Assembly (NCBI RefSeq): GCF_000374185.1
Contig: NZ_KB910518.1
Coordinates: 2,427,687-2,491,686, forward strand
Direction: 5' to 3'
DNA from: Paenibacillus sp. HW567
Lineage (GTDB): Bacteria > Bacillota > Bacilli > Paenibacillales > Paenibacillaceae
Length of the DNA: 64,000 nt
Part shown: one piece after another, positions 8,603 to 16,470 of the stretch
Position numbering within the stretch: position 1 is the first letter of the stretch
Layout: each line of letters opens with the position of its first letter
Made by a program: the position numbers and the translations under genes
Notes under the pieces: generated by a model
The model's database searches: none
Seen by the model: the letters and a program-made list of their open reading frames with translations, nothing else
Told to the model about the DNA's origin: nothing

Positions 8603-9841
8603 CTAAGCGCTTTGTGAAGTAATTGCTGCTTCTGCGGATTCCCGTATCTTCAGTCTTCGGTGCGCGGTAATGAGGAACGGCAGTCCAAGCGCAGTCGTAA
8701 GCGCGAGCGGCACGAACACGGCCGGACCATTGCTGGCGCCGAACTGATCGAGCAGCACACCGCCAAGGATCGGAGCCATGACATTGCCAAGGTTATTGAA
8801 GCCGATTGTGCCGAAATAAGTGCCTTTCCATTCAGGTTTGGCAATCCGGTCGATCAGCATATCCATCATCGTGAAGAGCAGCACTTCGCCAATCGTAAAC
8901 AGCACAACACTGAACATCAGCAGGGCCACTCCTCCATTTAACCCGAACAGCAGCATGCTAAGTGCTACACAAATATTCCCCAGAATCAAAGGAACAAGCG
9001 GCGGAAATTTGCTGGCCGTGCGGACAATCGGGTACTGGACGACCAGTACTGTGACTGCGTTAAGCGATAGCATGTAGGAAAAAATCCGCCCCCCGTTCGA
9101 GAAGTGAGGGTTCACCGCCAAATATTGCGCCAGCGTGGAGCTGAAATGCCCGTAGCCCAGCACACAGAAGATCGTTCCCAGCAGTACCGGGAGAAAGACG
9201 CGGTCGCGTCCGGTTGTAGCCAGAGCTTCACGCAATTGCGGAGCGTGGGCTTTCGCACGAACGGGCAGGCTGGCGCGGTGAGCGGAGAACTGCATGAACA
9301 GCACAACTCCGTAAGCAATGTACACGATTCCTGCAATCAGGAACGGAAAGGTTGACTTGGCCGAACCAAGCTGCAGGCCGATGATCGGACCGAAGACTAC
9401 ACCCAGGTTCACCGCCGCATACCGCAGATTAAACACGAGCAGCTTATGGTCGGGCGGCGTTATATCCGAGAGCAGCGCGCGCGAGGTTGGTTCGAATACA
9501 GCACGGCATAGGCCGTTCAGTGTATTGACCAGGAAGAACACCCAAAGATGCTGGGCTGACGAGAAGCCGAAGAATACACAGGCCCAGCCGAACACGGAGA
9601 CCAGCATGACAATTTTGCGGCCAAAGATATCGGATATGTATCCCCCGTAGAAGCTGATCAGCACACCGGCCAAGGAGCTGACAGCTACAGTTAGACCAGT
9701 CTGAGAATGTGAAGCGCCAAGGACTTGCGTTAAATAAATGGATAAAAAAGGAATGCTCATTGAGGTCACTAACCGCCCGAACATCGTGCCGATAATGATG
9801 GTCCAGGCCAAAGGATGAATTTGCCGCAGATGCTGTTTCAT
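8603..9841 (-). CDS. Major facilitator superfamily transporter
   Basis: Membrane transporter of 412 residues with about twelve hydrophobic segments. The conserved motif between segments 2 and 3 is present as GGYISDIFGRKIVM (about residues 61-74), typical of drug or sugar proton-antiporters. It is transcribed away from the SgrR-like regulator gene at 10003. In E. coli, SgrR is linked with the sugar efflux protein SetA of the same superfamily, so an efflux role for sugars or related stress compounds is a reasonable inference. A drug exporter is the main alternative. The start ATG is preceded by AGGAG at a rather long spacing of about 12 bases. Confidence 0.85.
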   Translation of the reverse strand: MKQHLRQIHPLAWTIIIGTMFGRLVTSMSIPFLSIYLTQVLGASHSQTGLTVAVSSLAGVLISFYGGYISDIFGRKIVMLVSVFGWACVFFGFSSAQHLWVFFLVNTLNGLCRAVFEPTSRALLSDITPPDHKLLVFNLRYAAVNLGVVFGPIIGLQLGSAKSTFPFLIAGIVYIAYGVVLFMQFSAHRASLPVRAKAHAPQLREALATTGRDRVFLPVLLGTIFCVLGYGHFSSTLAQYLAVNPHFSNGGRIFSYMLSLNAVTVLVVQYPIVRTASKFPPLVPLILGNICVALSMLLFGLNGGVALLMFSVVLFTIGEVLLFTMMDMLIDRIAKPEWKGTYFGTIGFNNLGNVMAPILGGVLLDQFGASNGPAVFVPLALTTALGLPFLITAHRRLKIRESAEAAITSQSA

Positions 9842-10002
9842 GTGATTGTGGTTCTCCTAATCTGACTGCTGAATTTGTGGGACTGCATATGTAAGCTGCT
9901 ATGAAATTAAAAACGGCTTGTGTATAATTGTAATGATAAAAGGGGGAAATAAAAGTGTAAGAATTATCCGATGTATTTCACCTTTAAAAAGGAGCACCCG
10001 CA

Positions 10003-11772
10003 ATGGATACCAACACTGCACATTATATAGATTTGGCAAGAGCGATTAATCATCCTTTTAGAATTCAGGAGCCTATTCCCGTTACGATTGACCGCTTATC
10101 CGCCGCCCTGTGCTGTACTCCCCGTAATGTGAAATTTATTTTGCGCAGGCTTGAAGAGAACGGGTTCATTCAGTGGAAGCCGGGGCGGGGGAGAGGGCAT
10201 ACTTCGGCATTGACTTTTTTAAGGGGAATTGATGAGGCTCTTGAGGCCAGCTTTCAGGAGCTGATGGGAAAAGGCAAGATCAAGGAAGCCATTGAGCTGA
10301 TTGGTGTCACCGAAGCCAACGAAACACTAAGGGAACGGCTGCTCAGCTCGCTGAATATCCAAATGGGCTTTCATACTGAAGCGGAGACCGCCTCTGGACA
10401 GGATGTGCTGCGCATGATGCGTGGACGCCGTCCAGAGAAGCTGGACCCGGCTTTTATTTTTACGGCGTTTGAAGCCTATTTGCTGGGGCAAATTTGCAGC
10501 ACGCTGGTCACCTATGATGCCTCAACCGAATCTTTTCTTCCGGGGCTGGCTCACACGTGGGAAAGCAGCGAGGATCATACAATGTGGGTTTTCTATTTGC
10601 GCAAAAGCGTGCGGTTCCATCACGGCAGAGTGATGACTTCCCGGGATGTAAAAGAAACCGTGCAGCGGTTATTTGATCTGAACAGCCCGGCTATCCGGAG
10701 TTACGAGGATATTGATCAGGTTTGCGTAGAGGGGGAGCACTGTATCCGCTTCTATCTGCGCCGTCCGAATCTATTCTTCCTGCATTTGTTCAGTTGCATA
10801 TATATGAGTATTCTGCCCTATGATGTGGACAGCCGTACGGAACTGATCGGGACAGGGCCCTACCGTATCAGTAATTTAAGTGAAGATGTGCTGGTGCTCA
10901 GCGCATTTGACCAGTATTACGGAATCCGTCCGCATCTGGACCGGGTGGATATTTGGTTTGTGCCGGACTCTGGCGCGAATGAACGTCATTACGAGCTGCC
11001 GGGCGCAGACCGGATGAAGCTCCCCGCGGATCGCTGCGGGACGAACAGCATTGACTATCCGGCCTGGGGATGCAAGTACATGCTGGTTAATTTTCGTAAA
11101 AAGGGAGTACATCATGAGCTGGCTTTCCGGCAAGCAATACGAATCCTGTACAATCAAGTGGCGCTCGTAAGGGAACTGGGCGGCAACCGCATTACACCGG
11201 CAGACAGCTTCCTGCCTTGGAAGAGCAGTCTTAGGGATTGGGAGGAGCCTTCATTGGAAATGGCGCGCGAGCTGCTGGCCAGCAGTGGTTATCAAGGAGA
11301 GCGCATCATTCTTGCATACACGATATTTAAAGACCTGGAAGAAGCAGGCTGGCTTAAGCAGCGCGGAGCAGAGATCGGGCTGAATATTGAACTGCAGACC
11401 TACATTCAATCCCACGAAGATGACTCCATCAGCTCAGCCGATCTGATCATGGCGGAGGAGATTCTGGAGGATGATTGGCAGTGGGGATTGATTAATTATT
11501 TTAGGAATGAAGCCAATTATTTGCATGCCTATCTGGAGCCTGAGCAAAGCGCCATGCTGGACCGTGAACTGGAGGACTTTGCACAATTGCCAGGAGAGGG
11601 CCGGGCTGAGCTGCTGGATCAAGTGGAGGGCATCATCCGGGATCAATGCTGGCTGCTGTTTGGTTGTCATGTTAACAAAAGAGCCCAGCTTAACCAGAGT
11701 CTGCTCGGTCTGCATGCCGGCTCATTTGGTTTCCTGGATATCTCCAAGCTATGGATCAAGCCCGCACACTGA
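10003..11772 (+). CDS. SgrR-like transcriptional regulator with solute-binding domain
   Basis: Protein of 589 residues with an N-terminal SgrR_N winged helix (about residues 10-115, with LSAALCCTPRNVKFILRRLEE and GFIQWKPGRGRG) fused to a periplasmic-type SBP_bac_5 domain (about 160-560). It has no signal peptide, so the binding domain works in the cytoplasm as a sensor. The ATG has GGAG at suitable spacing. It is divergent from the MFS gene, the expected target. The known E. coli SgrR responds to sugar-phosphate stress; whether this one does is not known from the sequence. Confidence 0.88.
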   Translation: MDTNTAHYIDLARAINHPFRIQEPIPVTIDRLSAALCCTPRNVKFILRRLEENGFIQWKPGRGRGHTSALTFLRGIDEALEASFQELMGKGKIKEAIELIGVTEANETLRERLLSSLNIQMGFHTEAETASGQDVLRMMRGRRPEKLDPAFIFTAFEAYLLGQICSTLVTYDASTESFLPGLAHTWESSEDHTMWVFYLRKSVRFHHGRVMTSRDVKETVQRLFDLNSPAIRSYEDIDQVCVEGEHCIRFYLRRPNLFFLHLFSCIYMSILPYDVDSRTELIGTGPYRISNLSEDVLVLSAFDQYYGIRPHLDRVDIWFVPDSGANERHYELPGADRMKLPADRCGTNSIDYPAWGCKYMLVNFRKKGVHHELAFRQAIRILYNQVALVRELGGNRITPADSFLPWKSSLRDWEEPSLEMARELLASSGYQGERIILAYTIFKDLEEAGWLKQRGAEIGLNIELQTYIQSHEDDSISSADLIMAEEILEDDWQWGLINYFRNEANYLHAYLEPEQSAMLDRELEDFAQLPGEGRAELLDQVEGIIRDQCWLLFGCHVNKRAQLNQSLLGLHAGSFGFLDISKLWIKPAH

Positions 11773-11841
11773 GAGTATGCTGATTCTATCCAGTCTGCTA
11801 TACTCTCGGTACTCCAAAAGTATAGGAAAGCCGTTAATACG

Positions 11842-11880
11842 AAAAAAGGGAGTGCTGCGGTTTGCGGCATTCCCTTTTTT
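11842..11880. terminator. Bidirectional terminator
   Basis: A stem of AAAAAAGGGA-type sequence pairs with TCCCTTTTTT across GTGCTGC/GCGGCAT with a few G-U pairs. It has A-runs and T-runs on both sides, so it can serve both the SgrR-like gene from the left and the small zinc-ribbon gene from the right. Confidence 0.8.
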
Positions 11881-11907
11881 GCGCTGATTGCCCCAGGATG
11901 AACCTTG

Positions 11908-12075
11908 TTAAACGGCTTGCTTACCATCGCATTTTTTACAGACGGTGAGCTTCTCGCCAGAGGAGCTTTTACCGAAATACAAAAGCTTGATTCGCGTGCT
12001 GCCGCAGATCGGGCAAGTTCCCCTGCTCCGGGACGGAGTACGCCATAGTGCTTTGCCGCGCTTGTTTTTAGACAT
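11908..12075 (-). CDS. Small zinc-ribbon protein, 55 residues
   Basis: A short gene on the minus strand. The ATG at 12075 follows AAGGTGGGA at good spacing and the frame ends at TAA 11908-11910, just before a terminator. The product begins MSKNKRGKALWRTPSRSRG and carries two cysteine pairs, CPIC at residues 21-24 and CKKC at 46-49, with a basic N-terminus. Such a pattern is typical of a four-cysteine zinc ribbon that may bind nucleic acid. I do not recognise a named family. Good translation signals, a terminator and the paired cysteines together argue for a real gene. Confidence 0.75.
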   Translation of the reverse strand: MSKNKRGKALWRTPSRSRGTCPICGSTRIKLLYFGKSSSGEKLTVCKKCDGKQAV

Positions 12076-12210
12076 GCAGATCCCACCTTCACCTTTGATA
12101 CGCTATCCTATGCCCAGGGAGAAGGCAGGATTCCTGCAGGAAGATTTTTGTCATAAAGACTTGAATTATTTCTGGAAAAAGCTATACTGAACTCAAGCTA
12201 ATTTGTAATG

Positions 12211-12291
12211 CAAGGTAGTGATACCGTCCTTATAAGGACGGCGTAGCCGTTTCTACTTGCACTTGCCTCACTATATTGTTATACAAGGTAG
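12211..12291. promoter_or_regulatory. Promoter-region repeats upstream of the PadR gene
   Basis: The sequence CAAGGTAG occurs twice, at 12211-12218 and 12284-12291, flanking a perfect 18-base palindrome with arms CCGTCC and GGACGG (12224-12241). A related sequence, ACTTGCCTCACTAT, lies between on the opposite strand. PadR proteins usually repress their own operon through inverted or direct repeats near the start, so these are candidate operators. Assignment is by position only. Confidence 0.4.
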
Positions 12292-12299
12292 ATGATCTA

Positions 12300-12629
12300 A
12301 TGTCGCTTCGCAGTCAATTGTTAAAAGGAATTTTGGAAGGATGCATCTTATCGGTGATCGGGCAGGAGCCGACCTATGGATATGAGCTGTCGATGAAGCT
12401 GCAGGCGTTTGGTCTGTCGGACATCAGCGAAGGGTCGATTTATCCCATTTTGCTGCGTCTGCAGAAGGAGGACTGGATTGCAGGAGAAATGCGGGAATCG
12501 GAATCGGGACCAAAACGGAAGTATTACAGCTTAACGGCTCAAGGCCGGGCGGCGCTGGCGGATTTCAAGCAGCAGTGGGCGTCTGTCAAGGAACCGGTAG
12601 ACCGTATTATTAGGAGAGAAGAGGGATGA
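12300..12629 (+). CDS. PadR-family transcriptional regulator
   Basis: Winged-helix repressor of 109 residues. It begins MSLRSQLLKGILEGCILSVI, the standard PadR opening, and continues with GYELSMKLQAFGLSDISEGSIYPILLRLQ (split here: helix 2 and the recognition helix EGSIYPILLRL) and the beta-wing SGPKRKYYSLTAQGR. I choose ATG 12300; the frame is open from 12276 but only the shorter form fits the family. It lies 4 bases before a DUF1129-type membrane protein gene, a common PadR partner arrangement in Firmicutes. The signal is unknown. Confidence 0.9.
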   Translation: MSLRSQLLKGILEGCILSVIGQEPTYGYELSMKLQAFGLSDISEGSIYPILLRLQKEDWIAGEMRESESGPKRKYYSLTAQGRAALADFKQQWASVKEPVDRIIRREEG

Positions 12630-12633
12630 GGCA

Positions 12634-13317
12634 ATGGCAACTGCGCAAGAGCTGATTCAGTGGAATCTGGAGAAACGAAGCAAGCTGACCGGCAAGAACC
12701 GGGAATATTATGAAGAGATGCTGCTCTATATCCGGTTAAGCTCGGGCAGATCGGAGCAGCAGACAGAAGAGCTGCTGCTGGAGCTGCTGGACCATGTTAT
12801 GGAGGCTCAGGAAGATGGGCGTTCGGCGGAGCAAGTATTTGGAGCGAATCCGAAAGCGTATTGCGATGAGCTGATCGGGGAGATTCCACGGGAGAAGCTG
12901 AAGAAGCGAATGTTGTTTGCTGCACGCATGACGCTGATTTTCCTCTCGGTTACCAACTTCTTCAGTGGAATACTAGGGGCTGGAATGTACTATCTGTTTG
13001 ATTTGGGGAGCGGCACCACCGAATTCTCAGCAGGCTCAACCACCGTCATTTTCATCGTGGATGTACTAATTCTGTATGTATTCATCCTGGCCGTGATGCA
13101 TTGGCTCAAGGCATCGACTTTCAGGAAGGCGAAGACAAGTATATGGCGTGAGTTCTTGCAAATGTGGGTGATGTGTATGCTGCATATTGGCTTATTCGTA
13201 GCAGTCATTGTCTGGACTCCGGATTTTGGACCTGCGGCAAGTATCCCGACTATTGCTCTAGTAGGTATCGGCGTAGGGTTCTATCTAATTTCATTATTAT
13301 TGAAAAGTAAAAGCTAA
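12634..13317 (+). CDS. DUF1129-like membrane protein
   Basis: Protein of 227 residues. The soluble N-terminal part (about 1-90) is helical, with the segment LLLELLDHVMEAQEDGRSAE followed by FGANPKAYCDELIGEIP. Four hydrophobic segments follow (about 95-225). This organisation fits the DUF1129 proteins that sit next to PadR regulators. It is co-transcribed with the PadR gene (4-base gap). Function is unknown; a role in envelope stress is sometimes proposed for such pairs, but nothing in this sequence shows it. Confidence 0.75.
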   Translation: MATAQELIQWNLEKRSKLTGKNREYYEEMLLYIRLSSGRSEQQTEELLLELLDHVMEAQEDGRSAEQVFGANPKAYCDELIGEIPREKLKKRMLFAARMTLIFLSVTNFFSGILGAGMYYLFDLGSGTTEFSAGSTTVIFIVDVLILYVFILAVMHWLKASTFRKAKTSIWREFLQMWVMCMLHIGLFVAVIVWTPDFGPAASIPTIALVGIGVGFYLISLLLKSKS

Positions 13318-13372
13318 TCACAACGAAAGTGGAATAAAAAGAGGGGATAAGAAAGGGAATTATACCTCGAAA

Positions 13373-13404
13373 AAACAGCGTATAACATAAATTATACGCT
13401 GTTT
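13373..13404. terminator. Perfect AT-rich hairpin, possible terminator
   Basis: A 13-bp perfect stem (AAACAGCGTATAA with TTATACGCTGTTT) and a 6-base loop lie 56 bases after the DUF1129 gene. The flanking A- and T-runs are short, so it is a weak candidate for a terminator; a protein-binding palindrome is the alternative. Confidence 0.5.
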
Positions 13405-13545
13405 CTGTTCTGATGGATTTTTATAAGTGAAAATGGGTAATTGGACAGCTTGAAATGAGGCAGTTTTGGGGGATTCCAGATGATGTCCCTTCTATTCGGG
13501 CAGCTCATGGTATAATGAAGCAAAAATAGGCGGGGTGGAATTTCG

Positions 13546-14763
13546 GTGACGCATGGTAACATCAAAAAAAGCTGGAGAGCGGAGAAGCTATCGCAGCTTG
13601 GCTCCTCCATTTTCGCTGAAGTGGCAGAATGGAAAGCGGAAGCCTACGGTTCGGGCTTAACGGTTATAGATTTGGGAATTGGAAGTCCCGACGGTGCGCC
13701 AAGGCCTGAAATCCGCGAAGCGTTAAGCTCGGCAGTACTGCGCGAAGATTGTTATTCGTATCCGTCCTCCAAGGGAAGCCTGGCTTTCCGTAAGCAAGCG
13801 GCTGCCTGGATGGACAAGCGGTTTGGAGTCAAAGTGGATGCAGAGGATGAGGTGCTCGCATTAATGGGGTCCCAGGACGGACTTGCCCATTTGGCGCTCG
13901 CGATTTGCAATCCTGGAGATTTGGCCATTGTACCGGACCCCGGATATCCGATTTATTCCGGATCACTGGCGATTGCCGGGGTGCAGCCGTGGTATATTCC
14001 ATTGCTGCAACAGAATGATTTTGTACCAGACCTGGATCAAGTACCGGATCATATATGGAGAGATGCGGTGTTCATTCTGCTGAACTTTCCGGGGAATCCG
14101 ATTTCCACCGCGGTGGATGCCGTTTTCTTCGAAAAGCTGGTGGCCTTGGCCCGCAAATGGGGTGTGCTGATTATCCACGATCTGGCCTATTCCGAGATGG
14201 GCTTCGACGGGTACAAGCCGCTGAGCATCCTGGAGATTTCGGGTGCGATAGAGACGGCTGTGGAATTCCATTCCTTCTCCAAAAGCTTCAACATGGCAGG
14301 CTGCCGCATCGGCTTCCTGACCGGCAACCGCGAAGCTTTGGGAGCGCTGCGCGAGCTGAAGGGCAATATGGACTTCGGCGTGTTCGAGCCGATTCAGGAG
14401 GCGGCGGTACTTGCTTTGGAGCTGGCGATGGACGATCTGGAGAGCGGTGGGATCGCGTCCCTGTATGAACGCAGGCGTGATCTATTCGTGGCGGAGCTTG
14501 CCCGCGAAGGCTGGAGCGTGCCGGCGCCGAAGGCGACGATGTTCATCTGGGCCGCGCTGCCGCAGCAATGGACCCTGAATAGCAAAGGCGGCGGCTCGCG
14601 CGCCTTTGCCCGTGATCTGCTGCTGAAGACCGGGGTAGCGGTAATACCGGGGGATGCATTTGGAGAGCAGGGCGAAGGCTTTGTCCGCATCGCTCTGGTA
14701 CAGGGCGAGGAGCGGCTGCTGGAAGCTGCGCGGAGAATCGGGGAGTATTTGCGGAGGCTGTAA
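13546..14763 (+). CDS. Class I/II aminotransferase (LL-diaminopimelate aminotransferase-like)
   Basis: PLP-dependent aminotransferase of 405 residues. Key segments are DLGIGSPDGAPRPEIREAL (N-terminal), YSYPSSKGSLAFRKQAAAW, NFPGNPISTAVD (the NP motif), HDLAYSEMGFDG and the PLP-lysine segment FHSFSKSFNMAGCRIGF (about residue 245). The pattern is closest to the PatA/DapL-like group that includes LL-diaminopimelate aminotransferases and YugH-type enzymes; the exact substrate cannot be told. It starts at GTG 13546 after GGGGTGG, with a TATAAT-type -10 at about 13510. It is a single-gene unit followed by a strong terminator. Confidence 0.85.
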   Translation: MTHGNIKKSWRAEKLSQLGSSIFAEVAEWKAEAYGSGLTVIDLGIGSPDGAPRPEIREALSSAVLREDCYSYPSSKGSLAFRKQAAAWMDKRFGVKVDAEDEVLALMGSQDGLAHLALAICNPGDLAIVPDPGYPIYSGSLAIAGVQPWYIPLLQQNDFVPDLDQVPDHIWRDAVFILLNFPGNPISTAVDAVFFEKLVALARKWGVLIIHDLAYSEMGFDGYKPLSILEISGAIETAVEFHSFSKSFNMAGCRIGFLTGNREALGALRELKGNMDFGVFEPIQEAAVLALELAMDDLESGGIASLYERRRDLFVAELAREGWSVPAPKATMFIWAALPQQWTLNSKGGGSRAFARDLLLKTGVAVIPGDAFGEQGEGFVRIALVQGEERLLEAARRIGEYLRRL

Positions 14764-14788
14764 GCCGGGCGCAACAAGGTATGCAATT

Positions 14789-14820
14789 CCTGGGCAGCTA
14801 CTGCTGCCCAGGTGTTTTTT
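14789..14820 (+). terminator. Rho-independent terminator
   Basis: A 10-bp perfect stem (CCTGGGCAGC with GCTGCCCAGG), a TACT loop and a following T-run end the aminotransferase transcript. Confidence 0.92.
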
Positions 14821-14879
14821 TGAAATATAAGACACCCATGCCGCTGCGCGGCATCACTGAGGAATGAAAATATTGTCTA

Positions 14880-15069
14880 TACTGGTTACTGGGCTGGCGA
14901 AGGTAGGTCGGAACTTCTTGGTGTTACGAACCCGAATATAAGACGGACCCCAACGACCCGGTGCATCACAGATTGTTGCTCCCTCCGGGGAAGCACGCAG
15001 GGCAGAATAACCTTAGCATTGGTCTTTGCACCAGCCTTAATAAGCGCCAGCAGGCAGGAGACAGAAAAG
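14880..15069 (+). ncRNA. Candidate bridge RNA region of the IS110 element
   Basis: Members of the IS110 family studied recently make a structured bridge RNA from a non-coding end, which directs target and donor choice. The region upstream of this transposase is non-coding, conserved-looking and hairpin-rich: for example TGCTCCC and GGGAAGCA flank a small loop at about 14965-14995, and TGGT/ACCA pairs at about 15020-15033. The RNA limits, loops and guide bases are not determined, and it could also lie in the 3' end if the element belongs to the IS1111 group. Confidence 0.3.
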
Positions 15070-16290
15070 ATGGAGATCCTCATTGAACGTTGTTGTGGAT
15101 TAGATGTACACAAGAAGAGTATCACAGCCTGTATCATCACCCCGAAAGGAAAGGAGATTCGAAGCTTTGAAACGCTGACTCGCCGGCTAGTCGATTTAGT
15201 GGATTGGATTAAAAGCGAGCGGTGCACCCATGTCGCGATGGAGAGCACCGGAGATTACTGGAAACCGATTTATAACCTGCTTGAACTGGAAGACGTCAAG
15301 CCGGTTGTCGTGAATGCGCAGCATATCAAAGCCGTGCCCGGACGCAAAACAGATGTGAAAGATGCGGAATGGATTGCGAAATTACTCCGGCATGGGCTGG
15401 TGCAAGGGAGCTATATTCCGAATCGGGAGCAGCGGGAACTTCGGGAAGTGATCCGGTATCGGCGAAGTATCATCGAAGAGCGAAGCCGGGAAGTGAACCG
15501 ATTGCAAAAGGTGCTGGAAGGAGGCAATATCAAGCTCTCGTCCGTGGCATCCAATGTGCTTGGAGTGTCAGGACGAAACATGTTGGAAGCGATGATTCAG
15601 GGCGAAACGGATCCTTCGATTCTAGCGGACTTTGCGCAAAAGAAGCTGAAAGCCAAGAAAGAACAATTAAAGCTGGCACTAGAGGGAAGCCTAGGTCCTC
15701 ATCAGTTGCTCATGCTGGAGAAACAATTAGGACATATTGACCAGTTGAATGGGTTGATCACTGAACTGGATGAAGAGATTGAGCGCCGAATGGCCCCTTT
15801 TGCAGAGGACCTGAAGTTAGTGGATACCATTCCCGGTGTCGGTAAACGAACCGCCGAACAAATTCTGGCGGAAATTGGGACCGACATGACACGGTTTCCG
15901 AGCGCAGGGCATTTATGCTCTTGGGCAGGTATGACTCCAGGTCACAATGAAAGCGCGGGGAAAAAACGATCAGCAAGGACACGAAAAGGGAATAAAAAGC
16001 TGCGAAGTGCACTGGTGGAATCGGCGCGAGCGGCAGGACGAAAAAAGAACACCTACCTGTCGGCCCAATATCACCGGATCGCAGGCAGGCGAGGGAAAAA
16101 CAGAGCAGCCGTAGCCGTCGGGCACAGCATTTTAGCGATAGTCTATGTCTTGTTAACGCGAAGACAAGCATATAAAGAATTAGGGTTTGACTACTTCGAC
16201 CAACGAAACCGCGAGATGGTAATGAACCGATCCATAAAACGCTTGGAATCGCTCGGGTATCAAGTAAACCTGAGTGAACAATCGGCCTAA
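15070..16290 (+). CDS. IS110-family DEDD transposase
   Basis: Recombinase of 406 residues. The N-terminal DEDD (RuvC-like) domain has GLDVHKKSITACII (first aspartate, about residue 12), AMESTGDYWKPIYN (glutamate, about 60) and GRKTDVKDAEWIAKLL (last aspartates, about 95-100). The C-terminal Transposase_20 domain has DTIPGVGKRTAEQILAEIG (about 255-275) and LCSWAGMTPGHNESAGKKR with the serine thought to be catalytic. I choose ATG 15070, 9 bases after CAGGAGA; the frame is open from 15019. The frame is intact, so the element may be active. Confidence 0.93.
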   Translation: MEILIERCCGLDVHKKSITACIITPKGKEIRSFETLTRRLVDLVDWIKSERCTHVAMESTGDYWKPIYNLLELEDVKPVVVNAQHIKAVPGRKTDVKDAEWIAKLLRHGLVQGSYIPNREQRELREVIRYRRSIIEERSREVNRLQKVLEGGNIKLSSVASNVLGVSGRNMLEAMIQGETDPSILADFAQKKLKAKKEQLKLALEGSLGPHQLLMLEKQLGHIDQLNGLITELDEEIERRMAPFAEDLKLVDTIPGVGKRTAEQILAEIGTDMTRFPSAGHLCSWAGMTPGHNESAGKKRSARTRKGNKKLRSALVESARAAGRKKNTYLSAQYHRIAGRRGKNRAAVAVGHSILAIVYVLLTRRQAYKELGFDYFDQRNREMVMNRSIKRLESLGYQVNLSEQSA

Positions 16291-16470
16291 CGGCCAATTT
16301 CAAAAAAATAAAAACATGGGGTTTGTTTTGGTATGCGCACTTTTGGTTCCTTAGAGCAACTTTATTTTCAGGGCAGAATTTGTATGTTTCACGCTATAAA
16401 TTATCCTTCAGTTTCCACTTGGAGCTGGGGTTGTCACGAAATACGCTCCATACAGCGTTAGCTGGCTGCG

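Larger units (their letters stand above)
14823..16470 (+). mobile_element. IS110-family insertion sequence (maximum extent)
   Basis: The element contains a single DEDD transposase gene at 15070-16290. The limits given are the last base after the preceding terminator and the first base of the next gene, because IS110 elements have no clear terminal inverted repeats and usually make no target duplication, so the true ends cannot be read here. About 190-250 non-coding bases precede the gene and up to 180 follow it. AATATAAGAC occurs at about 14826 and again at about 14933. Confidence 0.75.

Noticed and set aside
11667..12092. Minus-strand frame of 141 codons
   Set aside because: Its frame is not that of the small zinc-ribbon gene, and it runs across a terminator and the end of the SgrR-like gene; no ribosome site.
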